From Rhexocercosporidium sp. MPI-PUGE-AT-0058 (taxonomy: Eukaryota > Ascomycota > Leotiomycetes > Helotiales), in contig JAGTJL010000012.1 of NCBI GenBank assembly GCA_020746875.1, positions 806,001 to 870,000 on the forward strand: DNA of 64,000 nucleotides, in the 5' to 3' direction. Below are positions 10,014 through 21,487 of the stretch, one piece after another; position 1 is the first letter of the stretch, and the number at the start of each line of letters is the position of its first letter. The position numbers and the translations under genes are program-made. The notes beneath the pieces were generated by a model. It searched no databases, had not been told where the DNA came from, and worked only from the letters and a program-made list of their open reading frames with translations.

Positions 10014-11669
10014 ATGGCGCCTCTCAACCGTATCATCATTGATACTGATCCTGGTTTGTCTTGCTAAGTCATATTGATATATTATATGTACAAGCTAAAG
10101 CATCTTTAGGAGTCGATGATGTATTGGCAATTCTCTTGGCACTGGCGGCAAAGCCAGAAGAGCTCGAGATTCTCCTGCTTTCTGTAACTTATGGAAATGT
10201 TGAAGTTCAGAGGTGAGTACTTCTGCTTGTCATCCTGGACCAACAGCTAATTGAGTAATAGCTGTTTGCGCAATGTCGTTGCTTTGTTCCACGTTCTTGA
10301 GAAGGAGAAGGAATGGCGAAGAGCTCGAGGTCAACTAGAAGGCTTTGAAGCTATGTCAAGCTCAAGACCTATTGTTGCCATCGGACCTGAGCACCCTCTT
10401 GAAGAGACTATCTTGATGGCCGATTATTTTCGTAAGTCTCATGATCACTATAGTTCACAGTCAATTTCCATATTGAGAACCGCTCATTCTGGTTTTGAAA
10501 TTCACTTGCATTTGCCTTACCCTGCAACATTATGTACTGAAAGAAGTACTGAAATCGTCCAGACGGCGTTGATGGATTGGCTGGAGTATCCTCATCGGTT
10601 TGTGGTCCGTCCCTATAACCTCGGATGGAAGTACTGATCTTTCCAGCATCCACATCTCTCTCCAGCTGATACCTGGAAGACTCTATTCGAGCCTCCCAAA
10701 GCTGGTGCCTCAGCCGAAGAGACAGCAGCAGCCGCCGAGCTTGCTTCACCATCTGCTTCATTCAGAGCATCTCAAGTCCCAGCACACAAGGAAATCCTTC
10801 GACTGCTCAAAGAGAACCCAGCCGACACAATCACCATTGTGGCCGTTGGACCTCTCACCAATCTAGCGCTGGCCGCTGCTGAGGACACCGAGACCTTCTT
10901 GCGAGTCAAGGAAGTAGTCGTGATGGGAGGAGCGATTGATGTTTCTGGTAACATCACACCTGTTGCAGAGTTCAATACCTACGCCGATGCCGTTGCCACG
11001 GCTCGTGTCTTCGCACTTACTTCGCCAACTCCTGCTTCGACGATGCCTCCCGCGCCAAAGAATATGGAGCCATTGCCTCCGTATCCTACCAAGTTGTCAA
11101 AGCTCCTGAAGTTGACGCTGTTCCCACTTGATGTCACCACACCTCACGCGCTCCATCGCTCGCTCGTGGTAGATAAGCTCCAGCCCTTGATTCAAGCCGG
11201 CAGCCCTCTCGCCGAATGGACAGCGGCATTCGTCCTCAAGACCCTCGAGAAGATCGAGTCTCTCACCAGAAAGCAAGTTGACCCAGGGCTCGAGCTCCAC
11301 GACCCCTTGTGTATCTGGTACATGCTCACTCGCTCAGCACCCTCTTGGATGTCAGCACCTAAGGCACCAGAAGACATCCGAGTCGAAGTCTCAGGACAGT
11401 GGACTCGAGGTATGCATGTCATCGATCGCCGGAACAGAAAAAAGGCCGGTGCGCCCGAAGAGCAGATCATGAGTCCTGGAGCTGTGGATATCACGAACCC
11501 TATGGAGCAACTTACTGTTGCACACCCTGAGGCCGAGGTCGAAGAGGATGCTCCAGGCGACAGCCACAGCTGGCTTCATGTCAACAAGGGGAATCGGATC
11601 AACAGAATTGTGTCTTCGCCTGGAGAGGATGCTTTTGGCCCTTACCTATTAGAACGTATCTTTGGCTAG
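10014..11669 (+). CDS. inosine/uridine-preferring nucleoside hydrolase (IUNH family), five exons
   Basis: Hydrolyses the N-glycosidic bond of nucleosides to base plus ribose (purine/pyrimidine salvage). The hallmark Ca-binding N-terminus IIIDTDPGVDD is split by the first intron. Also present are VTYGNV, AVGPLTNLALA, VVVMGGAI and AEFNTYADAVA. Exons: 10014-10053, 10110-10212, 10262-10431, 10563-10597 and 10647-11669. All junctions are GT-AG and keep frame (phases 1, 2, 1, 0), giving about 456 residues. The fourth exon is only 35 bp. The C-terminal domain (residues 250-456) is longer than in bacterial enzymes, as is usual in fungi. The HDP motif (LELHDPLCIWYML) supplies the conserved C-terminal His-Asp. 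The start has an A at -3. Confidence 0.88.
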
Positions 11670-12401
11670 AGATTTGTTGGACAGATATTGTTATATTTAT
11701 CTGCATCGTTGTTTGGGTTGATGGAAACGACTAGCATACATGAAGCGTAGATATCACTAGCAGCAAACAATCATTGGACTTATCACAAATAGAATATCAG
11801 CTTATAAAATATCTGGTGCTTGACAAGCGAGAGAGACATTTTGTAGCAAGATGAAAATTTGGTTAACTTTGATTGGCAGAGAAATGCATACACCCCTCGA
11901 ACAGAAATAGCAACTTGCTTCTATCGAAGTTTGAAGATGTGCCGGCACTTCTACATGATCTAAAAGCAGAATCAGGAGCTCTGAGCATATCACAGATGCG
12001 AAGGTTGCTGAAATCCGAAAAACTTCATAAGTATTGCATTTCACTAGCAAATACTTATCACCCAGACCCAAACCCAAACCCAACAGTAGAAGAAACCCCT
12101 GAATCAACAAATACTTTCGCGATTGCAGTCCTCTAAAAGGGGGGGGGGAAGGAAGAGGTAGAGAAAGTCGATGAGAATTTTCCATTTCCGTGAAAGCAGT
12201 ATCCATTTCCGTCCTAACGCCAATTATGCAACGATCGATCATTTCCCCATCCATTGATCTATCCATGCTGTTTCCATGTCCATGAGATAACCCCTTCATC
12301 TGTCATGCATTTCTCGATATTCCTCCAGCAACCTGCCTATTTGCCAGACAGATAGACCTCCCTACCACCAGCCAGCCGACCTAGTCCAACCCATCCATCA
12401 C
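11670..12401. other. intergenic between convergent genes
   Basis: 3' flanks of the nucleoside hydrolase and LSM8. It contains a G-run near 12136-12148 and a few CCCAAA units near 12062-12080. No gene is supported. Confidence 0.4.
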
Positions 12402-12953
12402 TCACGAATGCTTCACACCACCGATCACCGCACCCCTAACCTGCAGCCAATCGATACTGTCATCCAATTCCTCCTCCACCAACCCAACCACCACGACGTT
12501 ATCTCCGCGAACGAGGTATAGACCGTGTGGGACCTCGCTGGAAGGCTCAGGGTCATCTGGAGGGCGGATGATACGTTCGATGGTTTGTGACAGTACCTGT
12601 TTGTCGTCAACAACCGCCCCGGAAATAACCCCAAACAGTATAGCATGACATCACGAAAAGTACATAGAGGTAGAGAGTAGAAAGGGGGGGAAAGTGGAAG
12701 CAAGCATACCAAGTTCGTCATCTGGTCGTAGGAAAGCAATGTCCCGATAAGCGTTCTCGAATCGCTAGTCAAGACCAACACTTTCTCTACCCAGCTGTCA
12801 GAAAAATGCGGCTGTAAGCAAGCTACGACAGTATATCCAGAGAAGAGAATGCAGCTTTATAGAGTAATTGAGGGGTTGCACGTTGGTTGGAGGGGTCATG
12901 AACCAGAGGGGGAGGGGGGAAAACTCACTGTTTACATAGCCCTGGAGAGACAT
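12402..12953 (-). CDS. LSM8: U6 snRNA-associated Sm-like protein Lsm8 (three exons)
   Basis: Lsm8 is the subunit that defines the nuclear Lsm2-8 ring, which binds the 3' oligo(U) of U6 snRNA for splicing. Exons on the minus strand: 12953-12929, 12786-12710 and 12596-12402, giving 98 residues, the usual family length. They encode MSLQGYVNKKVLVLTSDSRT, then LIGTLLSYDQMTNLVLSQTI, with the Sm2 motif in GLYLVRGDNVVVVG. The Lys-Lys join requires the acceptor GGTAG at 12787 rather than the nearby GACAG, which would be out of frame. The first coding exon is 25 nt. Introns are 142 and 113 bp. The start is divergent from VPS26, with 441 bp between. Confidence 0.92.
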
Positions 12954-13394
12954 GATGAGAGCTACTCGCTGCCGGCTGGGCGGCGCGAAGAGAAGACGTC
13001 TTGGTACAGCTCTGACGAGATAGCGTAGCTGTGTATACAGAGAGGGTCCTTTGTGCTGTTGCGGGGTGAGTGAAGGGTTGTTGATAAGAACGTGAAGCTC
13101 CAGAAATTCCACCGTGGAAAAAGTCCGTGCGGATCAGAGAGGCTGAAGCCTTGCCTGCCCTGCCCTGTCTGTCCAGGACTCCAGGTGCCTTCAACAACCT
13201 CGCTTGGGAGACGACGACCTGACAGCTCCCGCCCGCCGCGCAGGCCAGCCCAGGTAGAGCTCCGCCGTACATCTACCCACCCATTGATCCACGAAACAAA
13301 CAAATAATCGAACAACTCACTCAGCTTGCGCGTCCCTCAGTACAACCCCACGCAACGGCATAGGAGGTAGAGGAAAGCTGTCGGTTCGCCCAGA
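12954..13394. promoter_or_regulatory. shared LSM8/VPS26 divergent promoter
   Basis: 441 bp between two housekeeping start codons facing away from each other. No recognisable TATA box. Regulatory elements are not resolved by eye. Confidence 0.45.
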
Positions 13395-14666
13395 ATGTCG
13401 TACTTCTTCTCGACGCCGGTGGATATCGATATTGTGCTTGAGGATGGAGACGATAGGCAGATGGTGGATATGAAGACGGAGAAGGGAAGGAGGGAGAAGG
13501 CACCGCTGTACAAGGACGGAGAGTCTGTCAAGGGCGCTGTGACGGTGAGGCCGAAGGATGGGAAGAGGTTAGAGCATACGGGCATCAAGGTGCAGTTCAT
13601 TGGCACAATTGGTAAGTCATACAGCACAATACGGTACAAGGAAAGCGGGGAGCTTGGAAACATGCGCTTGCCTGGCTTTCGGATTATATTAGGATTGGAT
13701 GGATTGGATGAATGGATGGCTGATTGTTCAATTGTACTACAGAGATGTTCTTCGACCGGGGAAACCACTACGAGTTCCTCTCTCTCGGACAAGAACTCGC
13801 CGCGCCAGGCGACCTACAGCACCCACAGGCCTTCGACTTCAACTTCAAGAACATCGAGAAGCAGTACGAGTCGTACAGCGGCATCAACGTGCGGCTCCGG
13901 TACTTCGTGCGGGTGACGGTCTCGCGGCGCATGGCGGATGTGATCCGTGAGAAGGACATCTGGGTCTACTCGTACCGGATACCGCCCGAGATGAACAGCT
14001 CCATCAAGATGGACGTCGGTATCGAGGATTGTCTGCACATCGAGTTCGAGTACTCGAAGTCCAAGTACCATCTCAAGGATGTTATCGTGGGCAGGATTTA
14101 CTTCTTGCTGGTTAGGTTGAAGATCAAGCATATGGAGTTGTCGATTATTAGGAGGGAGACAACCGGTGCGGCACCTAATCAGTATAACGAGAGCGAGACT
14201 TTGGTGAGATTTGAGGTATGTCAAGTTCGAAATTATAGAGAGAAGCTAGGGACATGAGTGCTAATATGTGTAGATTATGGATGGCTCTCCATCTAGAGGA
14301 GAAACGATTCCTATCCGACTATTCTTAGGCGGTTTCGACTTAACCCCAACATTCCGAGAAGTCAACAAGAAATACTCCACCAGATACTACCTAAGTCTTG
14401 TTCTCATTGACGAAGGTAAATTCCATCCCATTCCCCCCCCCCCTCTTTCTCGCCTCTCGTCGTCTCACTTTCATCTGGTCTTAAATTTTCCACCTTGCCC
14501 GCTCTCAAAATCAACAACTAACGAACAAAAAGACGCACGTCGTTACTTCAAACAATCCGAAATTGTCCTCTACCGCCAAGCACCCGAGATAGCCGCAGGA
14601 GCCGGCCAGCAAACCCAAATCGCTGGCGCTCCACCCCCAGAAAGAGCTCAGATCCCACAGGCGTAG
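13395..14666 (+). CDS. VPS26: retromer subunit Vps26 (four exons)
   Basis: Arrestin-fold subunit of the retromer core (Vps26-Vps29-Vps35), which retrieves cargo from endosomes to the Golgi. Exons 13395-13611, 13743-14215, 14274-14415 and 14533-14666 give 321 residues, the normal family length. Diagnostic stretches are STPVDIDIVLEDGD at the N-terminus, KVQFIGTIEMFFDRGNHYEF across intron 1, RVTVSRRMADVIREKD, and IPIRLFLGGFDLTPTFREVN with NKKYSTRYYLSLVLIDE just before the last intron. The final 30 residues are Ala/Pro/Gln-rich. All introns are GT-AG with consistent phases. The start ATG is the first in frame and the conserved N-terminus follows it directly. Confidence 0.95.
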
Positions 14667-15153
14667 TGAGAGATTTGATTCGGGGACAAGGAATTGACAG
14701 CAGAGGAGTAATGGGAAGGGGGTAGCATTTACCAGTTGTAACATAGACTCATAGCCTTCCTCATGGGGTGGCTCGGGCGCGATGAATAAGACCGATTTCA
14801 TGTATTGAAAAACTTGGTCTTGCTCTCGAGTCCCATGCAATGCTTGACTCCAGCCAATCACTCACTCACTCACTCACTCACTCATACCAAGAGAAATCTC
14901 AATTGCGTTCACACGGTTTCAAATCCATTCGCAGGTAGATGGGAATCTCAAGGTATCTCTCGCCTGTTTATTGTACACAAACTAGCCTGTAGGCAGGGTA
15001 GGTAATACACACCAACCAACTGACTCCAAGTACGCCCGCAAGCCCCCGCTATTTTGCCAATTCCATCGTCCACTAACCCACTCGATCGCTCACCCACTCC
15101 CTCTGTACCATCCTTCCACAACCCCCCTTCATACCTCCAAGTGATGAAACTCA
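14667..15153. other. intergenic between convergent genes, with CACT microsatellite
   Basis: 3' flanks of VPS26 and NUP120. No coding signal. Confidence 0.4.
14858..14884 (+). repeat. (TCAC)n microsatellite
   Basis: About six tandem TCAC units in the VPS26-NUP120 intergenic space. Confidence 0.85.
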
Positions 15154-18100
15154 TCATAAAACATCCATCTCATCGCCCCCAACCCCAAAAGCAAACTGGT
15201 TATTCTCTATAGCCGCAATGCGATCCAACTCCGCCTGATAAGCCTTCCTAACATCCTCCAGCGTAACGACCTTTCTCTTCGGCGGAGCTGCCTTGCCAGT
15301 TACATTGACACTGGCACTAGCGCCATTTGATTTCTGTGGTGGTGGTGGTAGCTCTTCGGAGAGGACCCAGGCCTGCTTAGGATCAACGCAACTAAGTGCG
15401 TTGATGAGGGTTACGTATTGTCTCGTGACGGGCGTTTCTAGTCCATCATCGCCAATCATCTTGTCGCCATCTCCGGATTGCTGGAGGCGCTGCAGGCGCT
15501 CGAGGGAGATGGCTGCCGCGCCGCGGAAGTCGTTGTGCTTGATACGCCAGGCGTAGAGGATCTTGTGGTATGGGATTCCAGCGTTGACGTCGACTATACT
15601 TTGGCACTTCTGGGCGAGCACTTCGTCGACTGTGTCTTGGAGACCGACGAAGGGGAGTTCGACGAGTTGAGATGCGTAGGATGTTTCGCACATCTTGGTG
15701 ACGAGGGTGCGAAGGGAGGAGTGTTGGAGAGCCGCGTCGGTGAAGAGGGAGAGGGTCGAGTGAGCTACTTCGTAGCGGGCTGTTTGAATGGCAGCGTTGA
15801 AAAGACGGCTGTGCATTTCGGTTCGGAGGGGGAGTTGGGGATCGCCACTATCGGGTTTGATGAACTGTAGAGAGAGCCGGGCAAAGTCAAGGACGTAGGA
15901 GTAATTCTTTCCCTTATCGAAAAGCGCTACGATGTGTGAATAGTAAGCAGGCATGCCTGCATTCAGGAGTCGTCTCTCGGTGTCGTCCAAGTAGCTTGCA
16001 CTTCTGTAGCCCGTACCCTTTTTCGGATCTGGGAATGCTGTATGGAAGTCAGTATATCGAGCTTGGCATTTTGTTAGACTAGACGTACCCATTCCGAAAG
16101 CAGCTTTCTTGAAAAGCATCGAAGCTGCTAACGTGTCATTGGCCGCAAGGCATGCTCTTCCCTGAATGTATGTTGCAAATGCATCATGATCCGCAAATCT
16201 GGAGAACTCGGTTGCCAGGTCGGGTCTATCTTGATTCAACAAGAAGCATTGGATCAGAGAGGCCGAGGTCTCGTATAGATTGCTATCAGGAGCACAAACT
16301 TCTAGAATCGATTCTGTCACAACTGAAGACATAAGTTCACCGCCTCGTAGGTCTAGCCCAAACAAGTGTCGGAATACACCTTCAAAAATCGTCATCGTTC
16401 CTAGGCTTGACGCAACCTTCTTTAGTGAGCTCGAGGACTTATCTGTAACAGAATTTGATCTCTCGGACCTAGGAGGCTTGAGGGTGAGTTGGGTGCTACA
16501 CAGCCAACTTAGTAGCTCAAGTTTCTTCAAAAGCTTTATCAAAGCTTCGAATACTGAAGCAGTCTCAAATTGGATTCCTTCCTCGGTGTGGTTGATCTCG
16601 TTCTCTATGAGAACCAAGAGAACAAGCTGGTCAAGACAAATATTTCGATGGAGAGCGACCGTCTCTTGGACGCCTTTCACAAGTAGCTTGTTGCCAAACT
16701 CTGCGAGCTGTTGGACAAGGGGCCGATCGATCTTCCCAGAGGTATTCATGAACCCAAGGATACCGCTATAAACTTGAGGCGTGACATTCTTGAAATCGCC
16801 ACCCAATCCGCTCACAAGTTGAGAGTACTCGTCATCTCCAATTTGGTTGGGAAAGTCGCACTTCTCATAGAAGCTTCGCATCCTCGCACCAGCAGTTAGA
16901 GATGGTTCCAGGAAGATCTCCTCCAGTAGTTGGGTGTCGCAGGCATGCAAGAACGGCTCGGGTAATGAGTCTCTGAACGTGGCGGCAGCGAAAAGAGGAT
17001 AAGCCACATACTTCTCCGTTCCCGACACTCTTCCATTGTTGTGCCAAACTCTTTCCAGGGCGCTGCAATCTCGAATTGCAGTAATACCGTCTGCTAGAAC
17101 CACCCATGGCATATGTCCATAAGGATCCACCGCCAGTGACATAGCTTCACCACGCTGCTTGTCGAGCTCGGAGAGCAGTCTGGAAAATCGTCGCCATTGA
17201 GCATCTGTTGCAGAGCGGAACGCATCATAATCTAGTTCCCCATCCGATTTTCGACTCAGGGAGGCTGTTGATGCTATGGTGGCACACATCCTATCTGGTA
17301 GAGATCCAGACTTACGTGCAGCACCCTTCGTTCCTAGACCACGTGCATAAATAGCAAGACAAGTCTCGATAGTAGCCGTAGTATATCTTCCAGGGGTCAG
17401 AATGTATTCGAGCCATTTGTCAGTGCCATCAGAAGCATCCCCGGAGAACACCGATGGTCCAGTTTCCTCACGAAGGGTTTCTCTTGCCATAGCCTCCCAC
17501 CCCTCTTCCCAAGTATCCTGCAAAGTCTTGTAGTCGCCGCCTTTCTGGAACTGCAAGCGATGAAGACGATACGTGACGTTGTTCTTCCATAGTATCCAGA
17601 CGGTGTACTCGTTAGATTTGGTAGAGTTATGAATGATGGAGAAATCGGCCATGGTCCAGATCTCAGATGAAGGGGCCTGGGGCTCAAAACAATGGCCGTC
17701 GAAAATGTCATCCAAGTCAAGACTCCCATCACCTTTGGGGGTGACGCTCCAAAACTTGAACTGACCGCTTCCTAGAGGCGAGTATGTAACACATAGTGCG
17801 CCATTGCCGTTACCGTTGGGGTACACTTTCACCAACTGTGATTGAGATGGATCGATCACCTTCTTCACTTGTTTCGCTGGTTCTAGTTGCTCCAGCTCTT
17901 GGCCGAGCATATCTTTCGTGTAGGCCAACTTCCCAGTCGAAAGGTTCCATACCCGCAACCGGTGATCCAGACACACTGTGAAGGCATATTGCGTTCCGCG
18001 TATAGATGTTCCTGGTGATGCTATGGATGTAGCAGTAGCGTGTTCCAAGTGCTGGCCGCCGTATGCGATTGTAGATGAGCTGTTGAATATTCGCATTGAA

Positions 18101-18856
18101 CGAACATGCAAACCCCATCCGCCTTCGTTGTAGTGTACCTCCTTCCAAGCAGAGCCTATGCAGTTTCAGTATTCAGTACCATGTAGTAACGTAGATCTCC
18201 ATACCATCTCCACCAGAATTTCTCTCCAGTCTCAAAAGAGCGCCATCTATCGTAGAAATCAACAGCTCGTCCGCACTCAAAGCAACCAGCCTATGCGGCG
18301 CCTTGAGGCCGAAGGCGGCAGATGAATATGTCTTGCACCAATCCCCCACATTATCTTCTGTGCTCGCAGCCCTCCGGAAATGATCTGGGCGTAGGGTGAG
18401 CGTGTAGAGTTGTTTCGATTCCGTCAAGATGAACACGCTCAGAATGTCGTGGTCTTTGGAATCTGCGAGGGCGATACACCCAGGCTTAACAGCACTTGGG
18501 AGAGTCAACCTCAAAGTAATGTTTGCATCGGCGACTGTACTAGGTTTGGAGACATCCACAGATTGGATAGACAGCACTTTCCCATCCTCCAGAATCCTCC
18601 AAAGAAAGCTTCTCGGCGACTGGTAGTGAGTACGGTGGTAGATCGAAGCTGCAGAAGCTAAGTGTCTTGCTCTGAAAGCATTCTCGTCCTCTGCGACGGG
18701 GAGCTCGGCGACGTGTGGTCGTTTTTGGGCTGTTCTCGAAGGGTATGTTGATGCGCCATGGGTGGGCAAACGGATTGCAACCGTGGAGCCCTGTGTGGTA
18801 GAATGCAAATCTAATCGTGTCTCTTTGTACGCATAGGTCGGGGTTGAAGTCTCCAT
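15154..18856 (-). CDS. NUP120: nucleoporin Nup120/Nup160 (Y-complex)
   Basis: Large scaffold subunit of the Nup84/Y complex of the nuclear pore: an N-terminal beta-propeller followed by alpha-helical solenoid. Exon 1 is 18856-18205 and exon 2 is 18155-15154. The 49-bp intron restores GGDGSAWKEVHYNEGGWGLH across the junction. Length is 1217 residues, or 1200 if a further 51-bp frame-preserving intron (16038-16088; donor GTACGT, acceptor ATACAG) is removed. Features typical of the family: propeller strands such as CLDHRLRVWNLSTGKLAYTK and FKFWSVTP, and the solenoid end NALSCVDPKQAWVLSE followed by KRKVVTLEDVRKAYQAELDR. The Nup120/160 assignment rests on overall architecture and these blocks. 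Confidence 0.88.
16038..16088 (-). other. candidate frame-preserving intron (exitron) inside NUP120
   Basis: 51 nt with a strong donor (GTACGT), an internal TACTGAC-type branch signal and acceptor ATACAG, and no in-frame stop. The 17 encoded residues begin TSSLTKCQARYTDF and interrupt the smooth join FGMG/AFPDPKKG. Confidence 0.6.
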
Positions 18857-19272
18857 CTTGTCTCCATCAATCCTGACCGCAGGTACGTTGTGTTGTTGAT
18901 TCTATGGCGTGTCGCATTTCTCGATGTCGAGGTTGGCAGACGCGGCGGTTTTGTCGCGAAGCTTTTTTGGTTTGGCGCTCGCTAGATAGCTGAGCTCCAG
19001 GCTGAGTGGATCCGTCACATTACTTCAATTATTCGAGAATAGACCACGAAAGACGTTTCAAATTACGAAAGACTCAATTGGCCTGATTATGTTATCTATC
19101 TCAGTTATACAAATGCAAGTCTTACTAATGCCTCTCACAACTCGAGATGGCAGCCCAGCCCAATGCACCATTTCCCCTAAACCTATGCAAAGTTGAAAAT
19201 AGCTTCGTAGCATCATGAAATACACTCCTCCAGTAGCAAAAAAGCAAAGCCATTGGTCATATGCATGACATT
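18857..19272. promoter_or_regulatory. NUP120 promoter / RAD51 3' flank
   Basis: 416 bp between two minus-strand genes. AT-rich near 19020-19130. No coding signal. Confidence 0.4.
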
Positions 19273-20435
19273 TCAATGGTCCTTCTCCAAATCCTTTGGG
19301 CTTGGGTCACCAATTCCATCTTCGTTGATTGCGAACAAACAATCACTCTCTGGCAGACAGGGGCTGTCGTAGATTTTACAGATTCTGGTCTCTCCTCGAC
19401 CCTTCTTGAGACTCAATCTGGTAGTACTGGCGTGGGCGATGATGTTTCCTCCGATCGGCTTCTTTGGGTCTGGATTGAACATTGCACTTGGTCCTCCATC
19501 GACCTGAGCAACGACTTGGTTCGTAATGACCACCGCAATTCCAAACTCATCCGCAAGACGCTGAAGTGTTCGCATAAACTTAGCCAAATGGGTTTGTCTG
19601 GATGACAATTCTCCTCGTCCAACGAAATCTGTGCGATAGAGAGATGTAGCACTGTCAACAATGAGGAGGGAGAAACGAGTCTCGCACATCATAGCTGAGG
19701 CTTGGTTGAGTAATTGAAGTTGATGATCTGAATTGTAGGCACGGGCGTAGGCAACATTGTCAAGCACCTCTTCTCCAGACAGACCATAGCGGTTTGCCAC
19801 AGCAAGAAGACGAACGGGTCGGAAAGTTCCCTCAGTATCGATGTAAAGACATTTTCCCTCGCCTCCTCCCATGTCGAAAGGAAGTTGGCAAGTGACTGCT
19901 AAAGTGTGGCAAATCTGACTCTTTCCGGTACGGAATTCTCCAAAGATCTCAGTGACCGATCCTGTTTCAATTCCTCCAGCTAGTAAGGTGTCGAGTTGTT
20001 TGGACCCAGTAGTAATTGATATCAACTCGCTTCTTCGTTGATGCATCTCAGTTGCAGTTGTAAAGCCCATAGGAACAAGCTTCGACGCTTCAAGATGTTA
20101 GTCTTGATTCAAATTTTCAATATCATGTATGTATATCGTACCTTCAGTCAGGATCTTAGTTGCCTTCTGCTCAGAGATTCCTTTGATCTGCTCCAGTATG
20201 CGCCGCGGTGTGTATGCAACTGACTCGACAGTATTGTATCCACCTTCAACTATCAATTGAATATCTCTCTTGGTAAGTCCTGCAACACCCTGTAGTAGTA
20301 CTATGAGACATGTTCAGCGATCATTGGAGCAAGTAGGCATACCTCTAAAGCTGACAGTGGTGTAGGTGCACCAGGGCCGCCAACTCCCATCTCCTCGACA
20401 CCGGATTGCGATTGTTCTACTTCATCACTAGCCAT
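19273..20435 (-). CDS. RAD51: Rad51 recombinase (three exons)
   Basis: Strand-exchange ATPase of homologous recombination. Exons 20435-20343, 20289-20142 and 20087-19273 give 351 residues. The N-terminal helix-hairpin-helix domain ([20 protein letters not shown], then [15 protein letters not shown]) is encoded by exon 2. The core has Walker A GEFRTGKS (residues 130-137), the [10 protein letters not shown] block with the catalytic Glu, and Walker B LLIVD (221-225). Other family marks are [12 protein letters not shown] and [14 protein letters not shown] (loop L2 region). The C-terminus is [21 protein letters not shown] polymorphic run of GGG before KCLYID is usual. All junctions are GT-AG. Dmc1 is less likely because of the N-terminal domain and the [14 protein letters not shown] context, but I did not align both. 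Confidence 0.95.
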
Positions 20436-21487
20436 ATTGAAGTACTATGGCGATCACCAAGCCTCGGTGGCGTATTGAAGAGACGGACGAAGGGTTGGTC
20501 GGGTTTTTTTACGGCGCGGGGCTCCAAGGCGAAACTGGGTGGTTGTTAGCAAGTATATCTGGCAATTGTGGGAGTATTGATTTTCAAGATGAGTAACGTA
20601 CTTGATTTGATTCGCGTGCTGAAATGCGCTTTTAAGGGGCGGAGTGTTGACAGTGGATGTCTGAATGAAAAGCTGACAAGATGTCGAAGGACCACGACGC
20701 GTCAAGTTGTTGTTTCTTGGTGGCGCTTGCCTCAAATTCCGGAACGCCAGAGCACGTGATTGACACCTACTTGCAGATGAATTAAAAACCTCCAGGCTCA
20801 TCGACTTCCCGTAACCTGCGGCTCTTAAAAACAGAATATTAGATTGGGTGGAAATGCCTATGGTAGAACTCGAAATATAGAATTTAAGAGGCATAGTTAT
20901 ATTTCTACTTTCCATTCACATGAAATTAAATCTGCAGCGCTTCTTGATCTGAATCACTCGGTCTTCAACAAAGGGCAGTCAACTGCTGATGGAATATCAC
21001 AAAAGAACTAGCACAATGACAATTGCAAATGGCAGTTCTCACTGCATTTTAATGACAGGTTTTGCTTCTGTTGCTCTCTAGGCAATGCCCGTTTCGCTCA
21101 AAGACACAGCAAGCTCGAAGCCACTAGGTTCTCGTCGATCTTGTCCTGGCAAGACTCCAACTATTGGAGGCCAATACCCTTCCGTATTTCACGTCTCGCC
21201 CAGTCAACAAATTCCCACCCATTATCAACCTGCTGTTGTATGGGCGGAGTGGTTATCGACGTGTACTTCTCCAAATTCTATCTGCAAATTCCACATTGCT
21301 TGAAGCAATACCTGCACATTTCCATCATCCGGTCTTGAAGCCATGCTCCAACACGTATCAAGTATCATCTGTTGGATCTACAAACCAAGTCGCTCAAGGT
21401 ATTTCCAAGGTACTGGATGGACGTCCTCCCATTGATAAGCAAGGTTTCTTTTGCAGCTTGGATTGTCTCTTTTCTCCTGCTTCCTCG
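20436..21487. other. RAD51 promoter region and intergenic DNA
   Basis: 1.05 kb between the RAD51 start and the end of the next minus-strand gene. The short frames present lack family features. Nothing else is seen. Confidence 0.4.

Noticed and set aside
12062..12080. CCCAAA units resembling telomere repeats
   Set aside because: Only three imperfect copies. Not a telomeric tract.
11802..12299. 165-codon minus-strand frame
   Set aside because: Composition is repeat-like (MDRSMDGEM, LGLGLGLGD) and it lies in the 3' intergenic space between convergent genes.
20454..20915. 153-codon minus-strand frame upstream of RAD51
   Set aside because: No family signal, lies in the RAD51 promoter, and composition is AT-driven.
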